Shown: positions 46,107 through 54,871 of the stretch, piece by piece
Numbering within the stretch: position 1 is the first letter of the stretch
Layout: each line of letters opens with the position of its first letter
NCBI GenBank assembly: GCA_902805845.1
Contig: CADCUI010000087.1
Location: 1 to 63,652, forward strand
DNA: 63,652 nucleotides
Source of the DNA: an uncultured Nocardioidaceae bacterium
GTDB taxonomy: Bacteria; Actinomycetota; Actinomycetes; Propionibacteriales; Nocardioidaceae
Direction: 5' to 3'
Position numbers and translations under genes: made by a program
The notes under the pieces: generated by a model
Databases searched by the model: none
Seen by the model: only the letters and a program-made list of their open reading frames with translations
Told to the model about the DNA's origin: nothing

Positions 46107-46598
46107 GTGCCGACACCAGACTTCATCTCTCGGCTGCGCAGCAAGATCGGCCACGACCTGCTCTGGCTGGCTGGCGCAACAGCCGTCGTGTTCGACGGTG
46201 ACCGTGTGCTCCTGGTGAAGCGATCGGACAACGGCGAGTGGACACCCGTCACCGGCATCGTGGATCCCGGCGAGCTCCCGTCGGACACCGCTGTGCGAGA
46301 GGTCCTGGAGGAGACGGGCGTCTCGTGCGCCGTGGAGTCGCTCGCCTGGGTGAACGTCACGGGGCTCAGGGTCTACACCAACGGCGACCATGCGCGATAC
46401 CTGGATCACACGTTCCGCTGTCGCTACCTCGGCGGGCAGGCACGGGTGGCGGACGACGAGTCGTCGGAGGTCGGGTGGTTCCCGATCGACGCGCTGCCGC
46501 TCATGGACGCCGTGCACCTGGAGCGCATCATGACGGCTCGGGACCACAGGGGTCCGACACGGCTGCGTCCCCCCATCTCCTCGGACGAGCGGCGCTGA
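46107..46598 (+). CDS. NUDIX hydrolase
   Basis: A 163-residue pyrophosphohydrolase. The Nudix box is complete: GIVDPGELPSDTAVREVLEE followed by TG, with the REVLEE glutamates that bind magnesium. The N-terminal helix (FISRLRSKIGHDLLWL) and the strands TAVVFDGDRVLLVKRSDNGEW match the ADP-ribose/NADH-type group seen in actinobacteria. It starts with GTG. The following gene begins 4 nt after its stop. Confidence 0.92.
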   Translation: MPTPDFISRLRSKIGHDLLWLAGATAVVFDGDRVLLVKRSDNGEWTPVTGIVDPGELPSDTAVREVLEETGVSCAVESLAWVNVTGLRVYTNGDHARYLDHTFRCRYLGGQARVADDESSEVGWFPIDALPLMDAVHLERIMTARDHRGPTRLRPPISSDERR

Positions 46599-46601
46599 CG
46601 G

Positions 46602-47282
46602 ATGGATCCTCGTCTTCGCGCAGCGGTGGATGCCAGCATCGGCTGGTACGAAGACATGTGCGCCCTGCACGGCGTACCGACACGCATCACCGCTGGGCTG
46701 TGGTCAGCGCTCGCCGCACCTCCGCCGTTGCACTCCGAGGTCGTCGTCGTCGAGCCGACGGTCACGCTCGCACAGGTGAAGGGAGCTCTCGGCGGCCGCA
46801 CGCCGGCCGGGGTCAAGGACAGCTTCGCGCTGATCGACTTCGCAGCCGCCGGCATGCCGCTGCTGTTCACGGCCGACTGGCTCCACCGGCCGGGCGCGAG
46901 GACGCCGACCACCTGGCCAGGTGGGTGGCGCGTGGTGGACTCTCTCGCGCAGCTCGATCAGTGGACCGGCCACCACGACACCCGCGGCGTGCTCCTCCCC
47001 GGGATCCTGGCGCAGGGTCACGTCAAGGTCCTGGCGAGGTACGCCGGTGACGACATGGTCGCTGGAGCCGTGACGCGGCTGGGCAGCGGCATCGTCGACA
47101 TCTCCAACTGGTGGCAGTCCCGCGACGCCCCGCTCGACTGGGAGGAGCTCGTCAGCGCTGTCAGCTGCCTCTGGCCGGAGCGCGCACAGGTCGGCTACGC
47201 GCGGGACGGGATGCGGGATGCCGCGCTCCGCGCCGGGTTCTCCGTCGTGGGTCCCCTGCGGGTCTTCGCCAACGCAGTCTGA
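46602..47282 (+). CDS. hypothetical protein after NUDIX gene
   Basis: A 226-residue protein I do not recognise. It starts with an Asp/Arg-rich helix (MDPRLRAAVDASIGWYEDMC), has a strand pair VVVVEPTVTLAQVKGAL and DSFALIDFAAAGMPLLFTAD, a tryptophan-rich loop (TWPGGWRVVD), and ends RDGMRDAALRAGFSVVGPLRVF, a helix-turn like the end of a GNAT domain. So it may be a divergent acetyltransferase-like protein. It is 4 nt after the NUDIX stop and probably cotranscribed. Confidence 0.75.
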   Translation: MDPRLRAAVDASIGWYEDMCALHGVPTRITAGLWSALAAPPPLHSEVVVVEPTVTLAQVKGALGGRTPAGVKDSFALIDFAAAGMPLLFTADWLHRPGARTPTTWPGGWRVVDSLAQLDQWTGHHDTRGVLLPGILAQGHVKVLARYAGDDMVAGAVTRLGSGIVDISNWWQSRDAPLDWEELVSAVSCLWPERAQVGYARDGMRDAALRAGFSVVGPLRVFANAV

Positions 47283-47346
47283 CTCCGCCGCACCGCGCCA
47301 CCCTCCCGCCCGACTTCCGAGGCAGCGGCGGCCGTAGGTTGTCGCC

Positions 47347-48189
47347 ATGACCCCAGCCCTCCCCCGCTACGACCTCAACGACGGAAACTCGCTCCCGGTG
47401 GTGGGTTTCGGCACCTATCCGCTGAAGGGTGACAGCGGCATCGCGGCGATGGTGTCGGCTCTGGAGGTCGGCTACCGGCTGCTGGACTCGGCCGTGAACT
47501 ACGAGAACGAGGAGGACGTCGGCGCCGCACTTCGCGCCTCAGCCGTCGCTCGCGAGGACGTCCAGGTCACCACCAAGATCGCGGGTCGGGATCACGCGGA
47601 GGCCCTCGCCACGCAGTCGGTCGAGGACTCGCTGCGCAGGCTGCGGCTCGACTACCTCGACCTGTGCCTCATCCACTGGCCGAACCCCAGCGTCGGCAAG
47701 TACGTCGAGGCGTGGCGCGCGCTGGTCAAGCTGAGGGAGCGCGGCCTGGTCAGGTCGATCGGAGTCAGCAACTTCACGCGGCAGCACCTCCACGATGTCA
47801 TCGACGACACCGGCGTCACCCCTGCCGTCAACCAGATAGAGATGCACCCCTACTTCCCGCAGCAGGACATGCGCAGCGTGCACGCGGAGCTCGGCATCTG
47901 CACCGAGTCCTGGAGTCCGCTGGGCAAGCGCAGCGCCCCCTTCGAGCAGCAGCCGGTGGTGCGGGCCGCAGAAACCCACGGCGTCACGCCGGCGCAGGTG
48001 ATCCTTCGGTGGCACCTGCAGCTCGACGCGCTTCCGCTCCCCAAGTCGGCCACGCCGGAGCGCCAGCGGCAGAACCTCGACGTCTTCGGGTTCGAGCTCG
48101 AGGAGTCCGAGGTCGCCGAGATCACCGGTCTCGGCCGCGTCGACGGGCGCCTGTTCGGCGGCGACCCCGACGTCCACGAGGAGAAGTAG
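47347..48189 (+). CDS. aldo/keto reductase
   Basis: A 280-residue NADPH-dependent AKR of the 5A/5G-like class (2,5-diketo-gluconate reductase group). The catalytic tetrad is visible: Asp and Tyr in LLDSAVNYENE, Lys in VTTKIAGRD and His in LCLIHWPNP. The cofactor site is GITPAQVIL-like (GVTPAQVILRWHLQL) and PLPKSATPERQRQN. Substrate unknown. The gene converges on the MFS transporter gene. Confidence 0.93.
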   Translation: MTPALPRYDLNDGNSLPVVGFGTYPLKGDSGIAAMVSALEVGYRLLDSAVNYENEEDVGAALRASAVAREDVQVTTKIAGRDHAEALATQSVEDSLRRLRLDYLDLCLIHWPNPSVGKYVEAWRALVKLRERGLVRSIGVSNFTRQHLHDVIDDTGVTPAVNQIEMHPYFPQQDMRSVHAELGICTESWSPLGKRSAPFEQQPVVRAAETHGVTPAQVILRWHLQLDALPLPKSATPERQRQNLDVFGFELEESEVAEITGLGRVDGRLFGGDPDVHEEK

Positions 48190-48211
48190 ACCGAGCTCGC
48201 AGCCTCGTGCG

Positions 48212-49480
48212 TCAGGCCCGTTCCGTCGGTGTCATGGCGCGCGCGTCGTCGACGGTGACGCCGTTGACCGTCGCGGAGATCCTGCGTTCGAGCGCGCCGG
48301 CCATGGTGCAGATGCTCAAGCACCCGAGGACCATCAGGCCGACGTACACCTGCGGGAGGTCGTGGTCGAGAAGGAGCCCGGCGATCACCGGCCCGGCGAT
48401 GGCTCCGCCCTGGAACGCAGCGGCGTTCAGCGCGTTGTAGCGGCCCCGGGTGTGGTCTGCGGCGAGGTCGTTGCTGATCGCCGGGATCGTCGGCTGCATC
48501 AGCGTCTCGCCGAAGGCGAAGACGGCCATGAACGCCAGCATCCCGGCGGCGGCGACCGCGGTGCCCGGCACAAGCCCAGCGGCGCCGACCAACAGCCACG
48601 ACAGCGCCCACACGACGCCCATGACCATCATCACCCGGGTACGGCGCCGCCCGCGGATCCGTGACAGCACGAAGAACTGGAGCACCACGATCACCGCGGT
48701 GTTGACGGCGAACGCGATGCCGATCGTACGGGTGGACACCTCGGCCACCTGGCGTGCGTACCCGGGGAAGCCGGCCTCGAACTGCCCGTAGCCCACGAAC
48801 ACACCCACGAAGGTCAACCCCGTCAACCAGCGCACCGCGGGCTGACGCAGGATCTCCCGGTAGGTGCTGCCGGTCGCGTCGTCGGGACGTTCGGCGGCAC
48901 CGCGCACGTGTCGCAAGGGTCCCAGCAGGAGTGCTGCCGGGACCAGGCCGCTCGCGGCGTCGGCGACGAAGATTGCCGTGAAGGTGCCGGGATCCGCGAC
49001 GTCGACGTACAGGCCGCCGAGGGTGCCACCCACCCCGATGCCGAGGTTGACGAGGGCGAAGTTGACCCCGAAGTAGGTCTGCCGCAGGTCGCCGCTGACC
49101 ACGCTCGCGATCAGGGCGTTGAAGGCCGGCCACGAGACGCCGAAGTTGATGCCGATGAGGACCAGGGCGCCGGCGGCGACGGACGGCGACGTCGCGAACG
49201 CGAGCACGAGGTTGCCGGCGATCATGGCGACCAGCCCGCCGAGCAGGATGACCCGCGCGCCGTACCTGTCGGTGAGCGAGCCGCCCGGCCCGGTCGCCAC
49301 GAACCCCGAGACCGCGATCAGCCCCATCAACGCCCCGGAGAGGCCCAGGTCGAAGCCGCGCACCTCGTGCAGGTAGATGACGGTGAACGGCAACGTCAGA
49401 CCCCGTCCGAGGGTATGGATCGCCACGGTCGACAGCAGCCAGCGCCCCTCCGTGGGCAGCGCCGCCCAGAACGACCTCAT
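48212..49480 (-). CDS. MFS transporter
   Basis: A 422-residue major facilitator with twelve predicted helices. The loop between helices 2 and 3 has the MFS motif GPGGSLTDRYGARVIL, and the central loop includes RPDDATGSTYREILRQ. Helices 7-12 repeat the layout (VSTRTIGIAFAVNTAVIVVL, then the loop SRIRGRRRTRVMM). It looks like a drug or metabolite exporter of the DHA1 type. Start ATG 49480 (MRSFWAALPTEGRW); a frame open to 49552 lacks support. Confidence 0.88.
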   Translation of the reverse strand: MRSFWAALPTEGRWLLSTVAIHTLGRGLTLPFTVIYLHEVRGFDLGLSGALMGLIAVSGFVATGPGGSLTDRYGARVILLGGLVAMIAGNLVLAFATSPSVAAGALVLIGINFGVSWPAFNALIASVVSGDLRQTYFGVNFALVNLGIGVGGTLGGLYVDVADPGTFTAIFVADAASGLVPAALLLGPLRHVRGAAERPDDATGSTYREILRQPAVRWLTGLTFVGVFVGYGQFEAGFPGYARQVAEVSTRTIGIAFAVNTAVIVVLQFFVLSRIRGRRRTRVMMVMGVVWALSWLLVGAAGLVPGTAVAAAGMLAFMAVFAFGETLMQPTIPAISNDLAADHTRGRYNALNAAAFQGGAIAGPVIAGLLLDHDLPQVYVGLMVLGCLSICTMAGALERRISATVNGVTVDDARAMTPTERA

Positions 49481-49578
49481 CCCGATCACGCCACCATCCT
49501 GGGGGACGGCATCAACCCGTTTTCGTGGGCCCCAGGAATGTCCTCCCCGCACGTCGTGCCGACGTGCGAGGGTGGGTC

Positions 49579-50541
49579 ATGGGCGCGGACGAGGTGCGGG
49601 ACGAGGTCCCCCTGACCAACCTCGACCAGCCGCTCTTCGACGGGGCGCAGGCGACCAAGCGCGATCTCGTGGACTACCTCGACGCCGCACGGGAGCGGAT
49701 CCTCCCGGAGCTGCGTGGGCGGCCCCTGTCGGTGATCCGGGTGCTTCGAGGTCAGCAGCCGTTCATGCAGAAGAACCTGCCGAAGTACGCTCCCTCGTGG
49801 CTCGAGCGGGTCTCCCTGTGGGCGGAGTCCTCTCATCGTGAGGTGACGTACGCGCTGTGCGGGGACCGCCGGTCGTTGCTGTGGTTCGCCAACCAGCGTG
49901 CGGTCGAGTACCACCCGACGCTGGTGCCCGCCGAGCGCATGGACCGGGTGACCCACCTGGTGCTGGACATCGACCCTCCGCCCGGCGGTCCGTTCACGAC
50001 CGCGACCGCCGCCGCGCTGCTCGTCGCCCAGGCCCTCGCCGACGTCGGCATGGCGGGCGCCGTCAAGACCAGCGGTGCCAAGGGGCTGCACGTGTTCGTG
50101 CCGCTCACCGACACGTCGGTCGTCGACGCAGCGGGGGCGACTCGGGCGCTCGCGGCGCGGGCGGAGCGGCTCGATCCGGCGCTGGCGACGACGGCGTTCA
50201 TCCGCGAGGACCGCGGCGGCAAGGTGTTCCTGGACGCGACCCGCGCCGGTGGCGCGACGGTCGTGGCGGCGTACAGCCCGCGGGTGCGGCCCGGAACGCC
50301 GGTGTCCTTCCCGGTGCCCTGGGGCGACCTCGACCGGGTGGCGCCGGCGGACTTCACGGTCCGCAACGCGGCGGCGCTGGTTGCCGAGTCGGACCCCTGG
50401 GCGGACCTGATGCCGGCACCACAGCAGCTCGCCCCCGTCCTGGTCGAGGAGGGACGCGAGCTTCCGGTGGCCAGGGTGCAGGCGATGCACGAGGGCAAGC
50501 GGCGCGCCCGTGCCCGCCGCGCGGTCGCCGGGGACACCTGA
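49579..50541 (+). CDS. LigD-type polymerase/primase domain protein (NHEJ)
   Basis: A 320-residue stand-alone PolDom of the archaeo-eukaryotic primase family, as in bacterial non-homologous end joining. The metal-binding acids are in VLDIDPPPGG; TSGAKGLHVFVPL is the nucleotide-binding SGxKGxH motif; the substrate pocket has AESSHREVTYAL. It lacks ligase and nuclease domains. Ku and a separate ligase are not in the window. It fills gaps and extends ends, preferring ribonucleotides in characterised relatives. Start ATG 49579 with GAGG upstream; a frame open from 49525 is less likely. Confidence 0.9.
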   Translation: MGADEVRDEVPLTNLDQPLFDGAQATKRDLVDYLDAARERILPELRGRPLSVIRVLRGQQPFMQKNLPKYAPSWLERVSLWAESSHREVTYALCGDRRSLLWFANQRAVEYHPTLVPAERMDRVTHLVLDIDPPPGGPFTTATAAALLVAQALADVGMAGAVKTSGAKGLHVFVPLTDTSVVDAAGATRALAARAERLDPALATTAFIREDRGGKVFLDATRAGGATVVAAYSPRVRPGTPVSFPVPWGDLDRVAPADFTVRNAAALVAESDPWADLMPAPQQLAPVLVEEGRELPVARVQAMHEGKRRARARRAVAGDT

Positions 50542-50601
50542 CCACACTGGTCTGGGCAGCGTCCCTGCTCCACCTTGCCGCATCGCCACTGGGAGGCACA
50601 C

Positions 50602-50961
50602 ATGCCAGCCGAGCTCTATGCCGGCCGACCCTTGGAGCCTGCCGGCCCCGGGATGTCGAGCCGGGCGATCCACGGGTCCTCGGAGGGCGCCTGGACCGAT
50701 CCGGTGTTCACCGAGTGGGAGCTCGTGGGAGCGCAGTGGACCGACGAGCACCCGCATGCCGAGTTCAACTTCGTGCTCGACGGGGAGCTGCACGTGGAGT
50801 GTGACGGGGCCACGGTCATCGCTCGCGCCGGCGACCTGGTGCAGGTGCCCGCGAACCGCCGCGGCCGGTACGTCGCTCCCGAGCGTGCCCGGATGCTGGC
50901 GGTCTACGGCCCGAACCCGTCCGGGGTGGCTTCGACCTTCGAGGGTCCCGACCGTCTCTGA
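50602..50961 (+). CDS. cupin domain protein
   Basis: A 119-residue small beta-barrel protein. The cupin motif 1 is present as WTDEHPHAEFNFVLDGELHV (two histidines and a Glu), motif 2 as AGDLVQVPANRRGRYVAP. GGGAGG precedes the ATG at 50602. The function is unknown: cupins are metal-binding enzymes or sensors. Confidence 0.82.
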   Translation: MPAELYAGRPLEPAGPGMSSRAIHGSSEGAWTDPVFTEWELVGAQWTDEHPHAEFNFVLDGELHVECDGATVIARAGDLVQVPANRRGRYVAPERARMLAVYGPNPSGVASTFEGPDRL

Positions 50962-51003
50962 TCGTCATCCGGCCTCGGGTGGTGCTCGCTCGAAGGCTGC
51001 CCG

Positions 51004-51891
51004 TCATCTCCTCGGACGGTCGAGCACGTGGTTCCGGAAGAGCTCGGCGGAGGGCAGCAGCCGACGTTCCCTCGACCATGCGAGCCCGACCTCGCGATGG
51101 GCTCCCGGGTCCGACAGCCGCACCAACCGCTCCGCACCGGTGCGCGCTCCACCGGGCAGGTCTGGTGCCGGCACGATGCCGACCCCTAACCCGTTCGCGA
51201 CGAATCCCTGGACCGCGGGGAGGTCGTCGACCTCGAAGAGCACTCGCGGCTCGAAGCCTGCCACCGCGCAGAGCTCCTCGACCCGGGACCGGAGGTCCCA
51301 GGTGCGACGCAGCATCACGAAGTCGTCCCCTGCCACCTCGGAGAGGGCGACCTGCTCGCGGGTCGCAAGCCGGTGCCCGTCGGGCACGGCGAGGAAGAGC
51401 GGTTCGAGCAGCAGCGGCTCCCAGTGCACCTCGGGGTTGCGCGGCCGACGGGAGGTGAACTCGAGGTCGATCCTGCCGCCGGCGACCCACGAGGAGCCGA
51501 GGGCGTCGTCGGAGTGCTCGAGCCGGAAGTCGACGCGCGGGAAGCGCTGCTTGAAGTCGGCGATCATGGCGGGCACCAGCCAGGTGCCGAGCGACAGCTG
51601 GAAGGCCACCGCGACCGTGCCGGTCTCGGGATCCAGCAGCTCATTGACGGCCGCCAGCCCGTCGTCGAGCCGGTGGAGCAGCTCATCGACGTGACGCTTG
51701 AACACCGAGCCGGCATGGGTCAGACGGAGGACACGTCCGCTCTTGTGCAACAGGGCAGCGCCTACCTGGGCTTCGAGCCTGGTCAGCGCACGCGACACTG
51801 CGGGCTGGCTCACCAGGTGGAGCTCGGCCACCTCGGTGACCGTCGCTCCGTCCGCCACCTGCTGGAACCACCGCAGCGCATCCACGTCCAC
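51004..51891 (-). CDS. LysR family transcriptional regulator
   Basis: A 295-residue LTTR with N-terminal HTH (DALRWFQQVADGATVTEVAE, VSQPAVSRALTRLEAQVGAAL) and a C-terminal effector domain (VAVAFQLSLGTWLVPAMIAD, VDFRLEHSD). GTG at 51891 is preferred because the family starts with the ALRWF helix; an ATG at 51939 in frame gives 311 residues. It is divergent from the 38-residue peptide and desaturase genes, which is the classic arrangement for a target operon. The effector is unknown. Confidence 0.9.
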   Translation of the reverse strand: MDVDALRWFQQVADGATVTEVAELHLVSQPAVSRALTRLEAQVGAALLHKSGRVLRLTHAGSVFKRHVDELLHRLDDGLAAVNELLDPETGTVAVAFQLSLGTWLVPAMIADFKQRFPRVDFRLEHSDDALGSSWVAGGRIDLEFTSRRPRNPEVHWEPLLLEPLFLAVPDGHRLATREQVALSEVAGDDFVMLRRTWDLRSRVEELCAVAGFEPRVLFEVDDLPAVQGFVANGLGVGIVPAPDLPGGARTGAERLVRLSDPGAHREVGLAWSRERRLLPSAELFRNHVLDRPRR

Positions 51892-51895
51892 ACCT

Positions 51896-51932
51896 ATAAC
51901 GCTAGCGCATTGTTTACTGCTAACGACGTTAT
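51896..51932. promoter_or_regulatory. candidate LysR operator
   Basis: In an AT-richer stretch the arms ATAACG (51896-51901) and CGTTAT (51927-51932) form a widely spaced inverted repeat, with GCTAGC and TTGTTTACTGCTAACG between. LTTR footprints typically cover 50-60 bp between divergent genes at this place. Confidence 0.4.
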
Positions 51933-52056
51933 TAGACACATGGATCGCGAGCCCGGAGACTGGTCGAGTCGGCGCTTGTGCACGCGCACGATGCCGGGCC
52001 GCACTGCGTCGGCCAATCCCTGAAGCATTCCAAAGCAGACCCTCAAGGAGAGAACC

Positions 52057-52173
52057 ATGGCACTCATGCCCCCGCCGATCCGCTTCCAGGCGCTGACCGA
52101 GGTCAGCACCGTCGCCCTGCGCTGGTTGTCGAGCTTCGACCCCTTCGGCCCCTACGGCTCCCGTAGTCGCTAG
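52057..52173 (+). CDS. 38-residue peptide between LysR and desaturase genes
   Basis: A short gene with a strong ribosome binding site (AAGGAGAGA, 52045-52053) in front of ATG 52057. The peptide starts MALMPPPIRFQALTEVST and ends SSFDPFGPYGSRSR; it has no signal sequence. It is the first gene of the unit divergent from LysR, 62 nt before the desaturase. It could be a functional microprotein, a leader peptide, or a precursor. I do not recognise it. Confidence 0.55.
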   Translation: MALMPPPIRFQALTEVSTVALRWLSSFDPFGPYGSRSR

Positions 52174-52235
52174 GGTTCCCGGCTCCCGTCTCCGCCTCGG
52201 CGCTTCCGAAGTGCTGGGCCGGGGTATGGGAGGGC

Positions 52236-53159
52236 ATGGACACTGCGACGCTGCTGAAAGAGCTGGAACCGACCGTCGAGGCGAACCTCAACCGGCACCT
52301 CGAGGTGGCCCAGGACTGGATGCCGCACGAGTACGTTCCCTGGAGCGAGGGCCGGAACTTCGCACTGCTCGGCGGCGACCCGTGGTCGGTGGAGCAGTCG
52401 TCGCTCTCACCCATCGCACGGACCGCCCTGGAGGTGAACCTCCTCACGGAGGACAACCTGCCGAGCTACCACCGCGAGGTGGAAAGGGCCTTCGGTCGGG
52501 AGAGCGCCTGGGGCGAGTGGGTGAACCGGTGGACGGCCGAGGAGGGCCGCCACGCCTTCTGCATCCGCGACTACCTCCTCGTCACCCGCGGGGTCGACCC
52601 CGACGAGCTCGAGAAGGCACGCATGCAGACGATGGAGACGGGGTTCGACTCAGGCGACAAGGCGCTGCTCCACGTCTGCGCCTATGTGTCGTTCCAGGAG
52701 CTGGCCACCCGGGTCTCCCACCGGAACACCGGCAAGGTGACCGCTGACCCCGTGGCCGAGCGGCTGCTCGCCCGGGTGTCCAAGGACGAGAACCTGCACA
52801 TGATCTTCTACCGCAACATCGTCGAAGCCGCGCTCGAGATCGCCCCCGGGGAGACGATGCGGGCGATCACCGACGAGGTCGTCGGCTTCCAGATGCCGGG
52901 AGCCGTGATCCCCGGGTTCGCCCGGAAGGCGGTCCAGATGGCGCGGGCCGGCATCTACGACCTGCGCATCCACCACGACGACATCGTCATGCCGCTGGTC
53001 CGGCAGTGGAGACTGCTCGACCTCGAGGGCCTTGACGAGGAGGGCGAGCGGGCACGGCAGGAGCTGATCGCGGCGATCACGGCGCTCGACGAGCAGGCGA
53101 CGCGGTTCGTCGAGCAGCGGGAGGAGGCGGCCGCGAAGCGGGCCGCGCGCGCCGGCTGA
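52236..53159 (+). CDS. acyl-ACP desaturase (DesA type)
   Basis: A 307-residue soluble di-iron desaturase. The ligands fit the family: Glu72, the EEGRH motif (Glu103, His106), Glu155 in FQELATRVSH and the DENLH motif (Glu185, His188). Such enzymes put a cis double bond into acyl-ACP or acyl-CoA with O2 and ferredoxin. Mycobacterial DesA proteins belong here. The LysR-peptide-desaturase order suggests regulation by fatty acid or oxygen state. Electron donor unknown; no ferredoxin gene adjoins. Confidence 0.92.
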   Translation: MDTATLLKELEPTVEANLNRHLEVAQDWMPHEYVPWSEGRNFALLGGDPWSVEQSSLSPIARTALEVNLLTEDNLPSYHREVERAFGRESAWGEWVNRWTAEEGRHAFCIRDYLLVTRGVDPDELEKARMQTMETGFDSGDKALLHVCAYVSFQELATRVSHRNTGKVTADPVAERLLARVSKDENLHMIFYRNIVEAALEIAPGETMRAITDEVVGFQMPGAVIPGFARKAVQMARAGIYDLRIHHDDIVMPLVRQWRLLDLEGLDEEGERARQELIAAITALDEQATRFVEQREEAAAKRAARAG

Positions 53160-53175
53160 CGCCTAGGCTGACGGG

Positions 53176-53928
53176 GTGAGTCATCCCGGCGTGGACAACC
53201 CTGACTGGGGTGCGCCGGACCTGCCGGGCCCGGTGATGATGACCCAGCAGTGGCGAGACGTGACCTTCCTGCACTGGGCCGTCGAGCCGGCCGAGGTCGC
53301 CGCCCGGATGCCACCCGGGGTCCGGCCGGACACCTACGACGGGGCGACGTACGTCGGACTGGTCCTGTTCCGGATGGTCGACGCCGGGATCAGCCGCGGT
53401 CCCGGTGTGCCCTGGGCTGGGTCGTTCCTGGAGACCAACGTGCGGCTGTACTCCGTCGACGACACCGGACGCCGGGGCATCGTCTTCCTCAGCCTCGACA
53501 CCGACCGCCTCCTCATCGTCGCCGGCGCCCGCGCGGCGTTCGGCCTGCCCTACCGGTGGGCGCGGATGCGGTACGCGGATCGCGACAGCGTGCGCACCTA
53601 CGACGCCCGCCTTCGCCGTCTCGGCAACCGCCCGTCCAGCCACGTCGCCGTCGACGTCGGCCCCGCCCGCCCGGCGACCGCCCTCGACGACTTCCTCACC
53701 GCACGATGGGGACTGCACGTGCGCTGGTGGGGGCGGACGCTGTACATCCCGAACCACCATGAGGCCTGGCCGCTGCACGAGGCAGAGCTGCTCGCGCTCG
53801 ATGACGGGCTGACGACGTCAGTGGGGCTGCCTCAGCTCGTCGGTCGCCCTCCGGACCATGTCGCCTTCAGCCCCGGTGTGTACACCGAGTTCGGGCTGCC
53901 CGGTGACGCCGCGCGCCCGCGACGCTGA
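53176..53928 (+). CDS. DUF2071 (YqjF-like) protein
   Basis: A 250-residue protein of the DUF2071/YqjF family. The characteristic start is MMTQQWRDVTFLHWAVEPAE followed by RMPPGVRPDTYDGATYVGLV; the middle has PWAGSFLETNVRLYSVDD and the end GLPQLVGRPPDHVAFSPGV. It resembles acetoacetate decarboxylase folds; function unknown. Starts with GTG, 16 nt after the desaturase stop, so possibly in the same transcript. Confidence 0.88.
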   Translation: MSHPGVDNPDWGAPDLPGPVMMTQQWRDVTFLHWAVEPAEVAARMPPGVRPDTYDGATYVGLVLFRMVDAGISRGPGVPWAGSFLETNVRLYSVDDTGRRGIVFLSLDTDRLLIVAGARAAFGLPYRWARMRYADRDSVRTYDARLRRLGNRPSSHVAVDVGPARPATALDDFLTARWGLHVRWWGRTLYIPNHHEAWPLHEAELLALDDGLTTSVGLPQLVGRPPDHVAFSPGVYTEFGLPGDAARPRR

Positions 53929-53971
53929 CGAGCGTGCACGCCGATCCGCCGCGGCTGGTCACCGCACCGGG

Positions 53972-54871
53972 TCAGCGCGGGCCGGCGGGTTTCAGGTCCA
54001 GGGCGTCCCGCATGGCCTCGAGGTGATCGGGAGTCGAGCCGCAACAGGCCCCGATGAGGTCGATCCCGAGCTCGCGGAGGGCGGCGGCGTGCCGGCCCAT
54101 GTCCGCAGGTGAGGCGTCGTACTCGAAGTGGTCGCCGACCACCTGCGGCAGACCGGCGTTGGACTGGGCGACGAGCAGCTGCCCCTCCTGACGCGCCTCG
54201 ACCATCTGGGCGGCGATCGCGGTCATCTCGTCGGGCCCGCGGCCGCAGTTGGCACCGACTGCCTCGACGCCGGCCAGGCCGAGCTGGCGTACGGCGTCCG
54301 CGGGTCGCACGCCCATCATGGTGCGGAGGTTGGTGTCGAAGCTCATCGTCACGATGACGGGCGCCTCGGGGACGACCTGCCGGGCGGCCGCCACGGCCGC
54401 TTCCACCTCGGCGATGTCGCTCATGGTCTCGATCAGCACGAGATCGATCCCGCCGTCCCTGAGCCCGGCGAGCTGTTCGGCGAAGTACGACGTGGCGAGG
54501 TCCGCGTCCATCGTCCCCAACGGCGCCATCAGCTCGCCGGTCGGGCCGAGGTCGCCGGCGACCAGGATGCCGTGCTCGTCCGCGACCGCGCGGGCGATCC
54601 GAGCAGCTGCCTCGTTGAGCTCGTGCACCCGGTCCTCGAGCTGGTGCATCTGCAGACGTGGGCGGGTGCCGCCGAAGGTGTTGGTGGTGAGGACGCGTGC
54701 TCCCGCGATGGCGTACGCCTCGTGCACTGCTCGGATGACGTCGGGCCGGTCGACGTTCCAGAGCTCGCCGGCACCCCCGTCAGCGAGGCCGCGCTCCTGC
54801 AGCAGGGTGCCCATCCCGCCGTCCAGCAAGGTGGTCGCACCCGTGTCGAGGAGCTCGGAGAGCCGGGTCAT
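53972..54871 (-). CDS. homocysteine S-methyltransferase family protein
   Basis: A 299-residue zinc-dependent methyltransferase domain. The barrel begins TTLLDGGMGTLLQERG; the zinc cysteines are in GVEAVGANCGRGP and IGACCGSTPDHL. Members use S-methylmethionine, betaine or corrinoid-bound methyl groups. The methyl donor here is unknown. Its ATG overlaps the TGA of the small upstream gene (ATGA), so they act together. Frames beyond 54871 are shadows. Confidence 0.9.
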   Translation of the reverse strand: MTRLSELLDTGATTLLDGGMGTLLQERGLADGGAGELWNVDRPDVIRAVHEAYAIAGARVLTTNTFGGTRPRLQMHQLEDRVHELNEAAARIARAVADEHGILVAGDLGPTGELMAPLGTMDADLATSYFAEQLAGLRDGGIDLVLIETMSDIAEVEAAVAAARQVVPEAPVIVTMSFDTNLRTMMGVRPADAVRQLGLAGVEAVGANCGRGPDEMTAIAAQMVEARQEGQLLVAQSNAGLPQVVGDHFEYDASPADMGRHAAALRELGIDLIGACCGSTPDHLEAMRDALDLKPAGPR

